Below, one piece after another: positions 48,233-59,754 of a stretch of DNA of 64,000 nucleotides; position 1 is the first letter of the stretch; each line of letters begins with the position of its first letter. Under the pieces are notes generated by a model. It was not told the DNA's origin and ran no database searches. It saw only the letters and a list, made by a program, of their open reading frames with translations. The position numbers and the translations under genes are program-made. Location: positions 50,528,858-50,592,857 of the forward strand of contig OZ022503.1 of assembly GCA_963989385.1 (NCBI GenBank). The letters run 5' to 3'. Source of the DNA: Ctena decussata (taxonomy: Eukaryota; Mollusca; Bivalvia; Lucinida; Lucinidae).

Positions 48233-48317
48233 GCCAGCATTGTAGACCAAGATCAGACTGCTTCCCAGCCTAGACTGCTCCTTTAGGAGCAATCTGATCA
48301 GGGTCTGCAGTGCATGC
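48233..48317. repeat. Family A hairpin with duplicated half-core
   Basis: TAGACCAAGATCAGACTGCT, then CCTAGACTGCTCC and GGAGCAATCTGATCAGGGTC; the AGACTGCT motif occurs twice on the left arm. Confidence 0.6.
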
Positions 48318-48563
48318 TATTCAGATTATACATCAGTGTAGTTCATCAATGAACTCACATTTTGCAATTTGCAAGTTTTTTTTCTGAGGATCACAAGAAC
48401 CTAAATGAATGTATAATTGTAAGACTCCCAGTTAATAAGGCTTCATTTTGAAAGTATACACAGAAAAAAGGTCTAAAGTGTTGTTTATACAAAATCGGGC
48501 ACAAAACACTCGTATTTTATGTGTTTCATATGTGCAATATTAACTGTACATTGATACCAGAAA

Positions 48564-48910
48564 TGAGCTGCCACATGACAAAACAAACAATGTGGGTGTG
48601 CGACCAGTGCAGACTCAGATCAGCCAGGGCATCTGCTTCACTGTCCGCATGGAGGTAGCTTAGACCTTCACTGAATTTTGATTCTCCCCGGGTTCCTTGT
48701 AGATGGCTTAGACCTTCACTGAATTATGATTCTTCATAATTCAGTGAAGGTCTTCACTGAATTTCACTGTCCGCATGGCGGTAGTTTAGACCTTTAGCTA
48801 CCCTTTGAGCACTTAACGAAGAGTCTGATCAAACTGGGTGGATGCCCTGGCTGATCTGACTCAGCGATTTGCGCACAACCACTTTGTTGGTTTTCTCACG
48901 TCGCGGCTCA
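48564..48910. mobile_element. Family B foldback MITE, rearranged copy
   Basis: TGAGCTGCCACATGACAAAA.. and ..GGTTTTCTCACGTCGCGGCTCA ends. The interior holds an inserted palindrome AGACCTTCACTGAATTATGA / TCATAATTCAGTGAAGGTCT (48709-48752) absent from the other copies. Confidence 0.65.
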
Positions 48911-49050
48911 AATGTTTTAACATTTGTAATGTGTATCCTCCAGTGCAGCTCCAAAAATGCAAAATAAGGTTCCCACCTGTTCCAGTGTTCATGCATTTTG
49001 GGTGACATTTTGTCAAAGATTTTGTATCTGGCAAAGGATAATACAATGTA

Positions 49051-49822
49051 TAGTCCGTTTGCTCCCAAGTGCAAACGGGGTTTTGCTTCTTTTCTTGAAA
49101 ACGATGAAAGTTCCATCAAATGTTCCAATGTCCTAATGATTCCTATAACTATACATAATAGAATACGGAAAGTCAAAATTTTTGGATGCTTTTGTAAAAT
49201 ATTTTCCATTGACCTTAATGCAAAAACTGAGCAGTTTCACTAAAGGGCGGCGTATGCTTGTTAGAACAGCCAAAATATTGTTGATAGGCAACAGCGTAAA
49301 CTCGTTGTTTACTACAGGTGTGGGCGTATATGAATGAAATAGTAAAATGTATTCACCTGTCCACACGCGTAACGCATGGTATCACTGGTCAGGTGATACC
49401 ATGTTGTAAATAAATATTGAACTATTATATTATTTTGCGAGTAAAAATTGTATGTTTTAAAATTTGATAATATATGGGTGAAACAAAAAGTAAAACACTG
49501 GATTTAGAATAAAATTTCAATTAATTATGCAAATTTTGTTCTACGGATAGCATACATTGGTCACATGCTCTAACACGTAAAACTTAATGGGAATTCCAAC
49601 AGCCAACTTTTACTCCCTTGTAATTAAGAGGTGAAAATGACATATTTTAGGTCCTGTTTATGTTTAGAAATTTTTTTATGCAAAACCTCACATTTCTGCA
49701 AAATTATGATTTTGTTATGTATAGGTTGAAAATTAAGAATGAGCGATTCGAAAATCTTTTACCTCTCACCAATTTTGAGAAAATATTGGGGATGCCGTTT
49801 GCATTTGGGAGCAAACGGACTA
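49051..49822. mobile_element. 772-bp TIR element with TA target site
   Basis: TAGTCCGTTTGCTCCCAAGT at the left; ..TTTGGGAGCAAACGGACTA at the right (27 of 28 paired); TA on both sides. Inner ends GCAAACGG/CCGTTTGC make each terminus a hairpin. A short palindrome CATGGTATCAC/GTGATACCATG lies at 49374-49402. No transposase recognised. Confidence 0.75.
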
Positions 49823-50021
49823 TAGTTATTTCACAGTGAGAAAATATTGAGAAACATCTAGCAGTGTGTGTGACTTTGCCTACAGGTGTTTTGTCCTTAT
49901 AAGTCACCACATTAATCTGTCAAACTTTACTGTCTTTTGATTATTTAAACCACTGCAATATTTCAGTGGATCTTCAGCCTCAATATTTATTATCCCATCT
50001 GCTCTGACTTCATTGTACAGT

Positions 50022-50219
50022 GCTCCAGATAAGAAGGGGTAACAGAGATAATTCAGGGATAATTATCCATATTTCTCCACAAAAAACATATTTTGTGACC
50101 CATCATTAGAACCGTCTCGTCGAGACGGTTCTAATGAGGGGTCACAACATATGTTTTCAATGAGAAATAAGAAAAATTATCTATGAATTATCCTCATTAC
50201 CCCCTCTTATCTGGAGCTC
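50022..50219. repeat. Family C palindromic MITE, well preserved
   Basis: GCTCCAGATAAGAAGGGGTA..ACCCCCTCTTATCTGGAGC; centre ATTAGAACCGTCTCG then its mirror. Confidence 0.85.
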
Positions 50220-50370
50220 TGATTGTAGTCTTTTTGCATTTTTTTTGCATTTTTGTACCTGTCACAAGTGTTGGAGTTAATGTAGGCAAATACCTTAAGA
50301 AGCATTGTTTCATCCTTGTCCACTTTGTGTTCTTGTGGGATAATACCAAGAATTTGACACCAACATTTAT

Positions 50371-52038
50371 TAGCTCACCTGAGCCGAAGGCTCACAGGTG
50401 AGCTTATAGTATAGGCAGGCATCCGCCGTCCGTCGTCCGTCGTCCGTCTGTCAATGTTTTCAAACAACATCTCCTCTGAAACTACAAGGCCCATTGTTAC
50501 CAAATTTCATATACAGCATCTATAGGCAGGGGGAACCAATAATACTGTTTTTTATCCAAATCCCTTTGGAACTTTGGTTGCTATGGCAACGTAAAGTTTC
50601 CATTGACTTGTATGGGAAAAATTGAAAATTTGCATTTATTGCTATGTCACTGTAGATATTTTGACAAATCTTTTACAGAAATGTTCCTTGAGTAGTCCTC
50701 TATCAACCACATGAAATTTCTATAAATTACACAATTTGGCTTGTTGCCATGGCAACCAAATGGTTAAAAAATTAAAAAATCTTCTCCTCAGAAACTGTGC
50801 ATCCAATTAAGCTTAGGCTTCACAGAAAGAATCTTAGTACTAGCTTCTATAAAAATACTGTTTTTCTTGGCAGTTACTCTAGCAGTTTGGTTGCTATGGC
50901 AACTTACAGTTGCCATTGACTTATAATGGCAAAATAGAATATTTGCATTTATTGCTATTTCATTGAAGATATTTTGACAAAACTTTTATAGAAATGTTCC
51001 TTGAGTAGTCCTCAACCAGTCTTATTAGATTTATGCAAATTGCACTATTTGGCTGGTTGCCATTGCAACCGAATGGTTAAAAATAGAAAAATATTAAAAA
51101 ATCATCTCTGCAGAAACTGTGTGGCCAATAAAGCTCAAACTTTACAGAAAGAACCTTAGTACTAGCCTCTATAGAATTACTGTTTTTCATGGCAACTGCT
51201 CCAGCAGTTTGGTTGCTATGGCAACTAAGAGTTTCCATTAACTTAGAATGGGAAAAATAGAAATTGGCAATTTTTTCTGTTTAACTGCAGTTATTTAGAT
51301 TTTTTTTCTACAGAAATGTTTCTTGAGTAGTCCACTACGATTTATATGAATTTTCTCCAAATCGCTGAATTTGATTGGTTGCCATGGCAAAATATAGGGT
51401 AAATTTTCGAAAAAAAAAAAAAAAAAAAAAATCTTCTGCTCAGAAGCCATATGGGGGATGAAGCTGATATTGTGCAAATGTGTTGATGACAGTAGCCTCT
51501 ACATAAATTTTATTCTTTTTCTTCCAATCCCATAAGAACTTTGGTTGCTATGGCATCTTATAGTTTCCATTGACTTATTATGGGAAAAATGAAGCCATGA
51601 GGGGGATGAAGCTGATACTTAGCATACATATTGATAACATTAGCCTCTACCTAAAGTATGTTTTATATTATCATTGCCTGTGTGAATTTGTTGCTATGGC
51701 AACTTAAAGTTTCCATAGACTTATAATGGGGAAAGTGGACATTTGCTATTTATTTCTGTGTTACTGCAGATATTTTGACAAAAGCTTTACAGAAATGTTC
51801 CTGGAGTAGTCCTCTACCAGTCATATGAATATTTCCCAAATACCTGATTTTGATTGGTTGCCATTGCAGCCAAAGATCTTCTTCTGAGAAGCCATTATGG
51901 GGGGATAAAGCTTTTTTTCATAAATATTTGTGATATTATCCTCCACATAAATGGTGCTTTTTATTGCTGTTGTACATGGTGTTTTGTTGCTGTAACCTCA
52001 GTGCTCAGGTGAGCGATATAGGGCCATTGGCCCTCTGG
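50371..52038 (+). mobile_element. HINE-like element with ~320-bp internal units
   Basis: 5' palindrome AGCTCACCTGAGCC..GGCTCACAGGTGAGCT (50372-50404), GTCCGTCGTCCGTCGTCCGTC at about 50430-50450. Five degenerate units are anchored on TTTGGTTGCTATGGCAAC near 50573, 50886, 51207, 51540 and 51690. GCTCAGGTGAGC at 52003, hairpin GGGCCATTGGCCC then TCTGGT. Poly-A 51411-51431. Same family as 1631-2763. Confidence 0.75.
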
Positions 52039-52397
52039 TATATACATTTTGATACCAATTTTTAAATCCAACAAAATTTCAGCAAGCCATCATAATTATG
52101 TTGGTACTGAACCCTTTGCTTTGTTGTTGTCAACAACAGTTGTTGTTATATGTGCATGTGCATCTTGATAGGGTTAAAACAAGTTAATGTTCCATTTAGT
52201 TCATACTCAAATTATTTTTCTTTCTGATCATTGTCTAAATGGAAACTTGTGCAGTTTCAGACTAATAATCCTGATTAAAAATGTTCTTACAGACATGCTA
52301 CCTAAACCACAATTTTGCTATTTTAGTCACAGACTCAATCACATTAGCATGTTATTTGGCATTATCACTTAAACTTGCGTGCATGCTTAAAATTTCA

Positions 52398-52600
52398 GGA
52401 TCTCAAAGAAGGTGAGTATTTGAAGCTAATTCTTGGATAATTTTCTGTTAATTCTTCATGAAAATTTAAGTGGTGAGCCATCATTAGAACCATCCCACAG
52501 AGACAGTTCTAATGAGGGACCACAACTTCATGTTTTTATGAAGAAACAAAAATACTATTCCCAGAATTATTATCAAATACTCTGACTTCTGAATATTTTT
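52398..52600. repeat. Family C palindrome, diverged copy
   Basis: GGTGAGCCATCATTAGAACC and GGTTCT-like ACAGTTCTAATGAGGGACCAC face each other; ends largely lost. Confidence 0.6.
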
Positions 52601-52964
52601 ATACTAAACTGTTCCTTTTGTTGACTTGATACTGACAAACCATTATCCATCATCCTTGATATGCTTGAAGATGTAATTGTATTTTTATCTCTTGTTGATC
52701 ATAATGTAATAATTGATAATCATTTAACATGTCATTAAGGACAGTCAGATGGAGACATGAATGTCAGTTAGTATATCAACAAAAACAGCCTTTTTAATGT
52801 CACATGTCTGATTGTTACAAAAGCACCCATTTACTTAGTGCATTTAAGGCGTTGAAATGCATCCCCATTGTTTGACTGCCATTTTTCAAGGGAGAAAACT
52901 TAAACAGAATAGTATTTGCTTCCCTGGTAGCTGACTCTCTTCAGAAACTATTATATAATAAATT

Positions 52965-53403
52965 TGAGCCACGACACGAGAAAACCAACAAAGTGGTTGT
53001 GGGCCCAGTGCAGATTCAGATCAGCCTGGGCATCCGCCCAGTCTGATCAGAGTCTTCGCTGCCCGCGTGGAGGTAGCTAAGACCCATAGCTAGTCTACCC
53101 TTCAAGCCCTTAGCAAAGTTTCGTTTCTCCTTCCGCTGATTCAAGAAGGGCAGTTGTCAGTTACTGCCGAAAGTATGTGCACTTAGTACTGGTTAACCGC
53201 TTAGAAGGTCTAAGCCTGCCCAGGAAAAGTTTGGTTAGGTTAACTGACCGTCCCGACATGACCTTAGTTGTTTACCGTGGACGTTAAGCATCAAATCAAC
53301 CAACCAACAACCTTAGCAAAGTATCTGATCAGACTGGGCAGATGCCCAGGCTGATTGGAGTCTGCGCTGGGTGCACACAACAAGTTATGGTTTTGCCACT
53401 CCG
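52965..53403. mobile_element. Family B foldback MITE split by a SINE
   Basis: TGAGCCACGACACGAGAAAA.. at the left and ..GGGTGCACACAACAAGTTAT near the right end. The interior matches 6903-7220 and is interrupted at CCTTAGCAAAG by the SINE 53120-53310. Confidence 0.75.
53120..53310 (+). mobile_element. 5'-truncated SINE with perfect 12-bp target duplication
   Basis: CCTTAGCAAAGT flanks both sides (53108-53119, 53311-53322). Body TGATTCAAGAAGGGCAGTTG.. through GTGGACGTTAAGCATC and a (CCAA)n-like tail. About 190 bp, lacking the tRNA-like head. Confidence 0.88.
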
Positions 53404-53596
53404 CTGTACAACAGTGGGATCTACAGCATAGTTGCAAAATGTTGACTTATCTGATCAGCATCAAAATGGACACATTTAGAGTACAAGTACATGCTGTTTT
53501 ATTGGTGATAAGCATACAGCTGATTAGTTTAAAGGGTACTTCAGGCTTTACCAGAGATTTACTTGACTTATAAGAGATCTTTTATGTCTCTTTCAG

Positions 53597-53655
53597 GAGG
53601 AAGAATGCTTTAATCCTGCGCACACAACTGACCGTCCGAGTACATGCTGTGATAG
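53597..53655 (+). CDS. FHOD: FHOD exon, GBD to FH3 junction
   Basis: A 59-bp exon after TCTTTCAG. Its first base completes the Gln codon opened at 36392; it then reads RKNALILRTQLTVRVHAVI and ends with one base of the next codon before GTGAGT. The motif LILRTQL(S/T)VRV is a clear FHOD signature at the start of FH3. In the family the next residues are of the type EKLYN; I found no such exon between 53656 and 64000, so the next intron is at least 10 kb or I missed a diverged exon. Confidence 0.93.
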
Positions 53656-55318
53656 GTGAGTACAGTTCTTGAAGTCTTTAAAGTGCTAGTGATCTCTTTT
53701 GATCTGGTGTTCATCTGATAACATCCATTTCATTTTTTTTTTCATTTATGGCTGATAAAGATGTGAGAGCATGAAGAGAAAGACCGTTCCAATGCAGCAC
53801 TAAGTCTTAACTTTGGGCAAGTCTTTTTTATCATCTGACAGATTTTTTTCTATCCACCACTCATTAATCAGTGAAAGATTTTAATTTAAGTTCAAGTTTT
53901 AACTTCAGATTTACAAAGGAAACACGCTACAGTCATACCATTGAGTAACCACTGGCTGTAGTACCAAACATTTTTCATTGTGCATACTACTGTGTTACCC
54001 CAAAAGACAACTATTAAACATAGAGCAGAAAACCAAACCAGTCACAAGCTGATCATAAATCTTATCCTTATAATTTTTTATTTGACTTTTGATCAGCCTT
54101 TCTTTCAGGTGATAGATTAAATACAGGTCAAATAATGTGAGATGCTTTTGGCATGGGCGTGTTATAGGACCATTAAGTATGATATTATTCTTATTGTATC
54201 CTGCACTCTACCCATGTTGTCTTCTTGTGGGGACATCACTTAAATTAAAACAAGGACCTTCTAGCTGTAACTGTACTTTTATCAAGTTTTTCAAACAAAT
54301 CATCAGGTTCCTGTATCTCTCTACCCTCTTGCATGTACCTACATTGTATCCAGCTATTTCTTCCTTTGTCCTATAGGAATCAGGGGATCCTTATAAAACT
54401 TGGCAGACAGTGTGCAGACCCTTATCAGACAGCTCCTTAGGAGCAGTCTGATTTTGGTCTACAGAGTTTGCTCAGGTATTTCTATCCAAATATGTAAGAT
54501 TAACACGGTACACCCACAGTTTCAGCTCAAATTAATTCAAAATCCTGTCTTAGATGTGTCATATTCTCGTTAAAGATGTACCCAGTGGGTGTCATATCAT
54601 ATCAAACGATATAAGTTAATTCAATATATTTTTCATGTGTGGTTTATGAGTCATTATTGGTGTATTAGTTATGGGTTGTTGGGTATATCGCTTTATTTAA
54701 GTAAATATTTTAACCCTAAATCAGGGTTATAAGTAGCCATGTCTAACCATATTGACTTAATGTTGAGACTGTCTGGGAACGTACTTCCCATAGATGACAA
54801 ATTCAAATTCAAAAAGATGTATTAAGTCAATATTTGTTGACTTAATGACTCTCGATATCTGATAAACTGAATTTATTGGAGCTTGATCTGAGGAAAATAT
54901 TGTGGTTTTATTGGGTCATTAAATTGCAAGTGATTGAAATTCGATTTTATTCTGTTTCACGAAATTGTTCTCACTGTCTAAAGTTGAACGAATTTAAGTG
55001 TGGTCATGATCAGATGCTTACAGCCAGTGTTATGGTCCTTGATCTGTCTGTTTATCATTGCAGACTTTGTGGTAGCAATACCACCTTCAGTTTTCAGGGG
55101 ATTTTCATGAAACTTTCCAGAAATTGGTCTCACAATCTGAGATTGATCTCAATACAGTGTGACCCTGATGAAACTCTTTCAGGCAGAGTCAGGGCCTTAG
55201 ATTGTCTTTACTAGATTTTTTTTTTGTCACCCCCTTTCAAACTTCTCATGGAATACTGTATTTATTCAGTTATAAGATTTGAGTTTATCCTTCCAAAATT
55301 TCTGCATATTGTAAATCA
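53656..55318. other. Intron stretch with a family A hairpin
   Basis: Hairpin 54402-54471 (GTGTGCAGACCCTTATCAGA / TCTGATTTTGGTCTACAGAG around GCTCCTTAGGAGC). 54876-55214 has the TTTCATGAAACTTT/AGAGTCAGGGCC wording of a degenerate dispersed repeat. No exon seen. Confidence 0.45.
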
Positions 55319-55564
55319 GGGCCCAGTTGTTCAAAGCATCATGAGCCTAACGAGCTCGTTAAGAGGTCAACGCGTTAAGTGTTTTATGGCTTTATAATCA
55401 AATACACTGATATTTTTTGTTGAAAAAAAATGTGAGAAGCTTTTGCAGTGCAAAAGCTTCTCATATTTTTTCAACAAAAAATATTGGCATATTTGAGATA
55501 TTTAGATTTGAAATTTTAACGAAATGTTAACTAACGATGTAGTTAGTTTTGAACAACCGGCCCC
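55319..55564. mobile_element. MITE with GGGCCCAGTTGTTCAAA ends
   Basis: GGGCCCAGTTGTTCAAA and TTTGAACAACCGGCCCC are imperfect inverted ends. The centre 55411-55484 is a near-perfect palindrome (ATTTTTTGTTGAAAAAAAAT.. with core GAAGCTTTTGCA/TGCAAAAGCTTC). Confidence 0.7.
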
Positions 55565-55591
55565 AGTTGTGTAATTCAGCTATAAAACAAA

Positions 55592-55681
55592 TAGATTTTT
55601 CCCTTCCAAAACAAGCCCAACAATCGAGATCCATCTTATTAGGTGGATCTAGATTTTTGGGATTGTTTTGGAAAGGAAAAA
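55592..55681. repeat. 90-bp palindrome
   Basis: TTTTTCCCTTCCAAAACAAG.. faces ..TTGTTTTGGAAAGGAAAAA; inner GAGATCCA..TGGATCT. Several mismatches, so an older foldback. Confidence 0.75.
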
Positions 55682-58072
55682 CCCTGTCTTACAGCAGAAG
55701 AAATACAGTACATCACGGCTATGATCATATACTTTCTTTCAGTTTACAGTGATATTGGGTTTATTCAACTCTCTGTGAATTGTTATTGCCATCTGAACTT
55801 GATTGTATCACTCTTTGATCATGATAGAACAGTTTCTGCCAGAGTTATGGCCCATTATAGTTATGCCTTAAGGCCACAACTCCTTTGCTCCTATTTCAAA
55901 ACAGTAGAAGAGTTTTCTCGGCATCTGTTGTTGATCTCATTTACATTACAGACTATAGTGCATACCCAAAGTTTCTTTAGTTCCTCCCATGACCTTTACT
56001 TTAGCATCTGTCATCTGGATCTAAGCTGTTTGCGAATTCAACTGTTTTCATTTTTGACGTTTTAATAAGTGTTAAAGCTACATGCACATTGATCGTAGGC
56101 ATGTCCACAAGTATTGGATGTTAAATATGTAATTGAACATGTAAACTCAGATCGGAACAATGTAACTTGCTAATGGCGACAGCAAATTTGCAAAACTGTA
56201 TTAAATTCATGTCTCTCCTAGATTTATTTAGGACAAGTACAAAAAAGAGTTGTAGATGAGTCAATAAGATAGGGTGTGGATTGCTGTGACACTGTTGAAA
56301 TGTTTAACAAAACAGTCACAAAGCGGTGTCAAATATTTTGTTAGCTGACTTGTTTGGTTTTCTTTGTAGTCTAGGTATCTTAATCTGTCATGATTTTATC
56401 CTTAACTTAAATCAAGGCCATGTACACATTGTTTTGAGTCGTTGCAGCATGGGAGTAATACCAATTTGCTTACCTATGCTGCCAACCAATCCGATACTGT
56501 ACAAAGTGGCTACCAACCAAGAGAGGGGTCGTTACAGCAATACCAGTAACAGCTGTACCAGTAATGAAAAATGAAACCATCTTTAATAGTCGTCTTTGTC
56601 GACAGCCACATTTGCATGTTTTGTAACAGATAACTGATTGGCTTGGTTGACAGCACAAGTAGGGGAATTGGTATTGCTCCTGTGAACAGTTTTGAGTCAG
56701 TAGGAAAAAGTTCCTGTTGACTTCTTTAATTACAAAGTTCCAGATTACGGTGGGGTTTGGATTTTGGATGAAAAGTACGGGATATTTTTTGTTTCTTCTA
56801 AGTTCTTAGAAACCTGTCATGAGACCCATCTTCTCTATTGAGGGGCCACAGTATATGCTTAATGGTATATAAACGGAAGTTAAAAATTCCATGTTGTCAT
56901 CAAAAACAAGTTCCTTTAGGTTTGACATAGGTATAAAAAGTAACTGGAATTGGTGGACGTAGTCTCATAGCCTCAGTTTAGTAAGATGTCAGGAGACTTA
57001 ATGTTACGTACAAGAATGGGGGCTAAGTGCACAGATAGTTTGTAAAGGAAAAAACACAAAAGATAAATCTTGCACATTGTGCAGACATTATGGCTGCTTA
57101 ATGTCTGTTCAAATTAAGCAATTTGTAAACAAACAAAATTCCTTTCATTGTAATAAGATGAGAGCCAAAAAACAAGCATACACTAGTTCAGCTAATGACT
57201 GTTGATAAAAATAACAACTGAAAATAAACTGCAAACAAAATAGGAAACCTAATTGGATGTTAAAAGGGCAACAGATACCCCACCCATTTTCACTGGTTGC
57301 TGAATGGCAATCCCGGTCATTAGGCCCACCATAATGTCCCTCTATCTTGAACTCAGTCCCTTTATTTAGAACTCAGAAACTCAGATAAACTCATTATAGT
57401 AAACAGATTCTTTGATTTGTTCCCATTTTGCAAACTAAATGTGGTGGCTTTAAAGTACAGTGATATAAATCAGGTATGTCATAAAACATTACTCCAGGGC
57501 CTAAGATTAAATAACTTTACACTCTCTAAACAAACAGGTACATGTATCTTCAACACTTTGATGTCATATTTTGATGGGTACAGTTTAATTATGATAGGGT
57601 GGAGTTACTCCCAAGATGAAGTCAGCATTTCGGCTGATCATATACAGTATGTATTGTATGGGTTAATCCCTAAAGCAGCCATGATGTGCAAGACTTAATT
57701 TCACTGAGACTTCCCTTTCATTTGACATTTGTGCTATTGGAATGCTAAACCAGAGGTCGCTTCCCCTGCCTTTTAGGGTCTTTTGCCTGGTTGAAATGAG
57801 AAATAATGGCTCGAGACTATCTGGCTTGTATAGTATTTTATGGACTGTATGTACATGTACTGTTGTACCCAATATGGTCTTCTATGTACGTGTAACTAAG
57901 TTACCCTTTATTGCATATCAAAATTTAAGATTTATCATCAGAGCCCCATCATATCTGGCACTTGGGCTCATTTGATCCCTATTCACAACTCAGGTCTGGT
58001 TAAACATGGGCTGCTGTGGCAGATTTGTGACCCTAGCTTCATGGACGTAATCTGTCCGAAGCCATGCCTACT
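55682..58072. other. 2.4-kb intron stretch
   Basis: A strongly diverged family C remnant at about 56740-56870 (GTTCCAGATTACGGTGGGG, GAGGGGCCACAGTATATG). Otherwise no gene or repeat recognised. Confidence 0.4.
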
Positions 58073-58076
58073 TTAA

Positions 58077-58309
58077 CCCATTAATGCCTAGCACCCCAAA
58101 ATTGGGATATAGGCAAACAGTGCAGACCCAGATCAGACGCTGCAAACACGGCGTCTGATCAAGGTCTACACTTTTTGCATACAACAAATGGGTATTTTTC
58201 CTCAAAATAAAACAAAAAATAAAAAAATAAACTAAACCCGACACCTCTTAAATGACAAATGGACTCATCTAATATATACAGATAGAAGAGTCCACTAGGC
58301 ATTAATGGG
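58077..58309. mobile_element. TTAA-flanked MITE (piggyBac-like), 233 bp, with family A core
   Basis: CCCATTAATGCCTAG at the left is exactly inverted at the right (CTAGGCATTAATGGG), flanked by TTAA on both sides (58073-58076, 58310-58313). Hairpin 58112-58179 (GGCAAACAGTGCAGACCCAG, GACGC..GCGTC, GGTCTACACTTTTTGC) is at the centre-left. TTAA plus CCC ends suggests piggyBac; Kolobok also uses TTAA. Confidence 0.82.
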
Positions 58310-58943
58310 TTAAACAGGTATGCATCTCTTTATTAACTGCAAGAGAAAGTCACAGACTTACTGTGGGACATTCAACATGCGTAATTTTATTTGTGGGACT
58401 TTGTTTGTTTTTAGTGACATTCTTGGTGTGGCCCGTAAAGATGTGTTGTGGGGAATCCAGTGTCTGTTCTAAAGTTATGCCTTGAAAATTATATGGGTTC
58501 AAACTGCTTGCTATATGGACTATTGTCACTATTTCCATTCCAAAAGACATTTTAACACTAATAGACTCAATATTTTTAAATACACCTGTTGGCTTAAAAC
58601 AGTATTACTTCAAGGTTTAACAATTGTCACCATTGATTAGTCGATGAAGATACCATCTTAAATCAAGAAACAATGTTTCATCATCTGACATCTATTCAAA
58701 CCATGTATTTTAGCAAATGTCACCTCGCATTCCGCAAGGTAGATAAAATGCGGATATTGACACTTTCATTAACAAACTCTTTTCAGCCTTTTATCAATAT
58801 TTTGTTTACCTTTAAGGATTAGAAATCGCTACTCTCGATAAACTGATTACCAAACTTACTGTAAACATTTGAAAAACCTCAGTGCTTTCTGGAATAGACT
58901 ATTATTGCTCTGAATTTGAACATGTCCATATTTCTTATGTGAG

Positions 58944-59008
58944 TTTACAAACAGTGCAATCCCTGATCAGACTGCTGCTTAGCAGCAGTCTGATCTGGGT
59001 CTGTACTG
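58944..59008. repeat. Family A hairpin
   Basis: ATCCCTGATCAGACTGCTGC / GCAGCAGTCTGATCTGGGTC with flanking TTACAAACAGTG and TACTGCTTTCG. Confidence 0.75.
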
Positions 59009-59214
59009 CTTTCGAAGACATCTAATGCATGTTGGAACATTTATCGTTTACACTTTGATTAGATAAGATGTATATTTTAACACCAAGAATTCCTTTCCGC
59101 CAATATAAAGTAATCAAAATTCAACAGCATTGGTTCATCATTTTTAGAGGTGACATCAGTCAATTCATGGCATGTGAAATTACGGCATCAAATAATTCCA
59201 TAAAGTATAGTTAA

Positions 59215-59417
59215 CTCTTTAAGCACCAAAAAGCAGACGACAAAATTTACGTATGCAAAATTTAAAAATATGCCTTGTCCAAGACATTTCATATTGAGAA
59301 TTCAAAGACTAGAGGGCAAACAGTGTAGATCCACATGAGGCGGCTCATTATGAGCCGCCTCATCAGGATCTACGCTGTTTGTAAATTTTGCTAATTTCGT
59401 CACTGGGGCTTAAAGAG
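59215..59417. mobile_element. TTAA-flanked MITE, 203 bp, with family A2 core
   Basis: CTCTTTAAGC at the left, GCTTAAAGAG at the right, TTAA on both sides (59211-59214, 59418-59421). Hairpin GATCCACATGAGGCGGCTCA / TGAGCCGCCTCATCAGGATC in the right half. Confidence 0.8.
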
Positions 59418-59665
59418 TTAATAACCCTGAGCCAGGTTGGAGCCCGCAGGGGAAATATGGAAGAAATAAGGGTGAAATCAAACTGATGCAAAGGCTAAAG
59501 AAGAATCACTTGACTGGACTGTAAATTGACTCCTTATCCCTATATCCCCAACCAGCCCCACCAGTTTACCTGGGCTCGACCCACAATACTTGCAAAACGA
59601 ATTATGAGTTCAGATATTAAGCACTTCTTCCAAATTAGTTAGACTATTAAATAAATAGCTAAGCA

Positions 59666-59738
59666 GCCCTTGGGTAGCTCAGTTGGTTAAGCCCTGCCCC
59701 GCAAATCTAGCAGTTCAGGTTTGATTCCTGCTGGAGGT
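59666..59738 (+). repeat. tRNA-like sequence
   Basis: A-box GGGTAGCTCAGTTGG and B-box AGGTTTGATTCCT at tRNA spacing; no complementary acceptor stem. Probably a SINE head. Confidence 0.5.
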
Positions 59739-59754
59739 GGAAAAACTTTACAGA

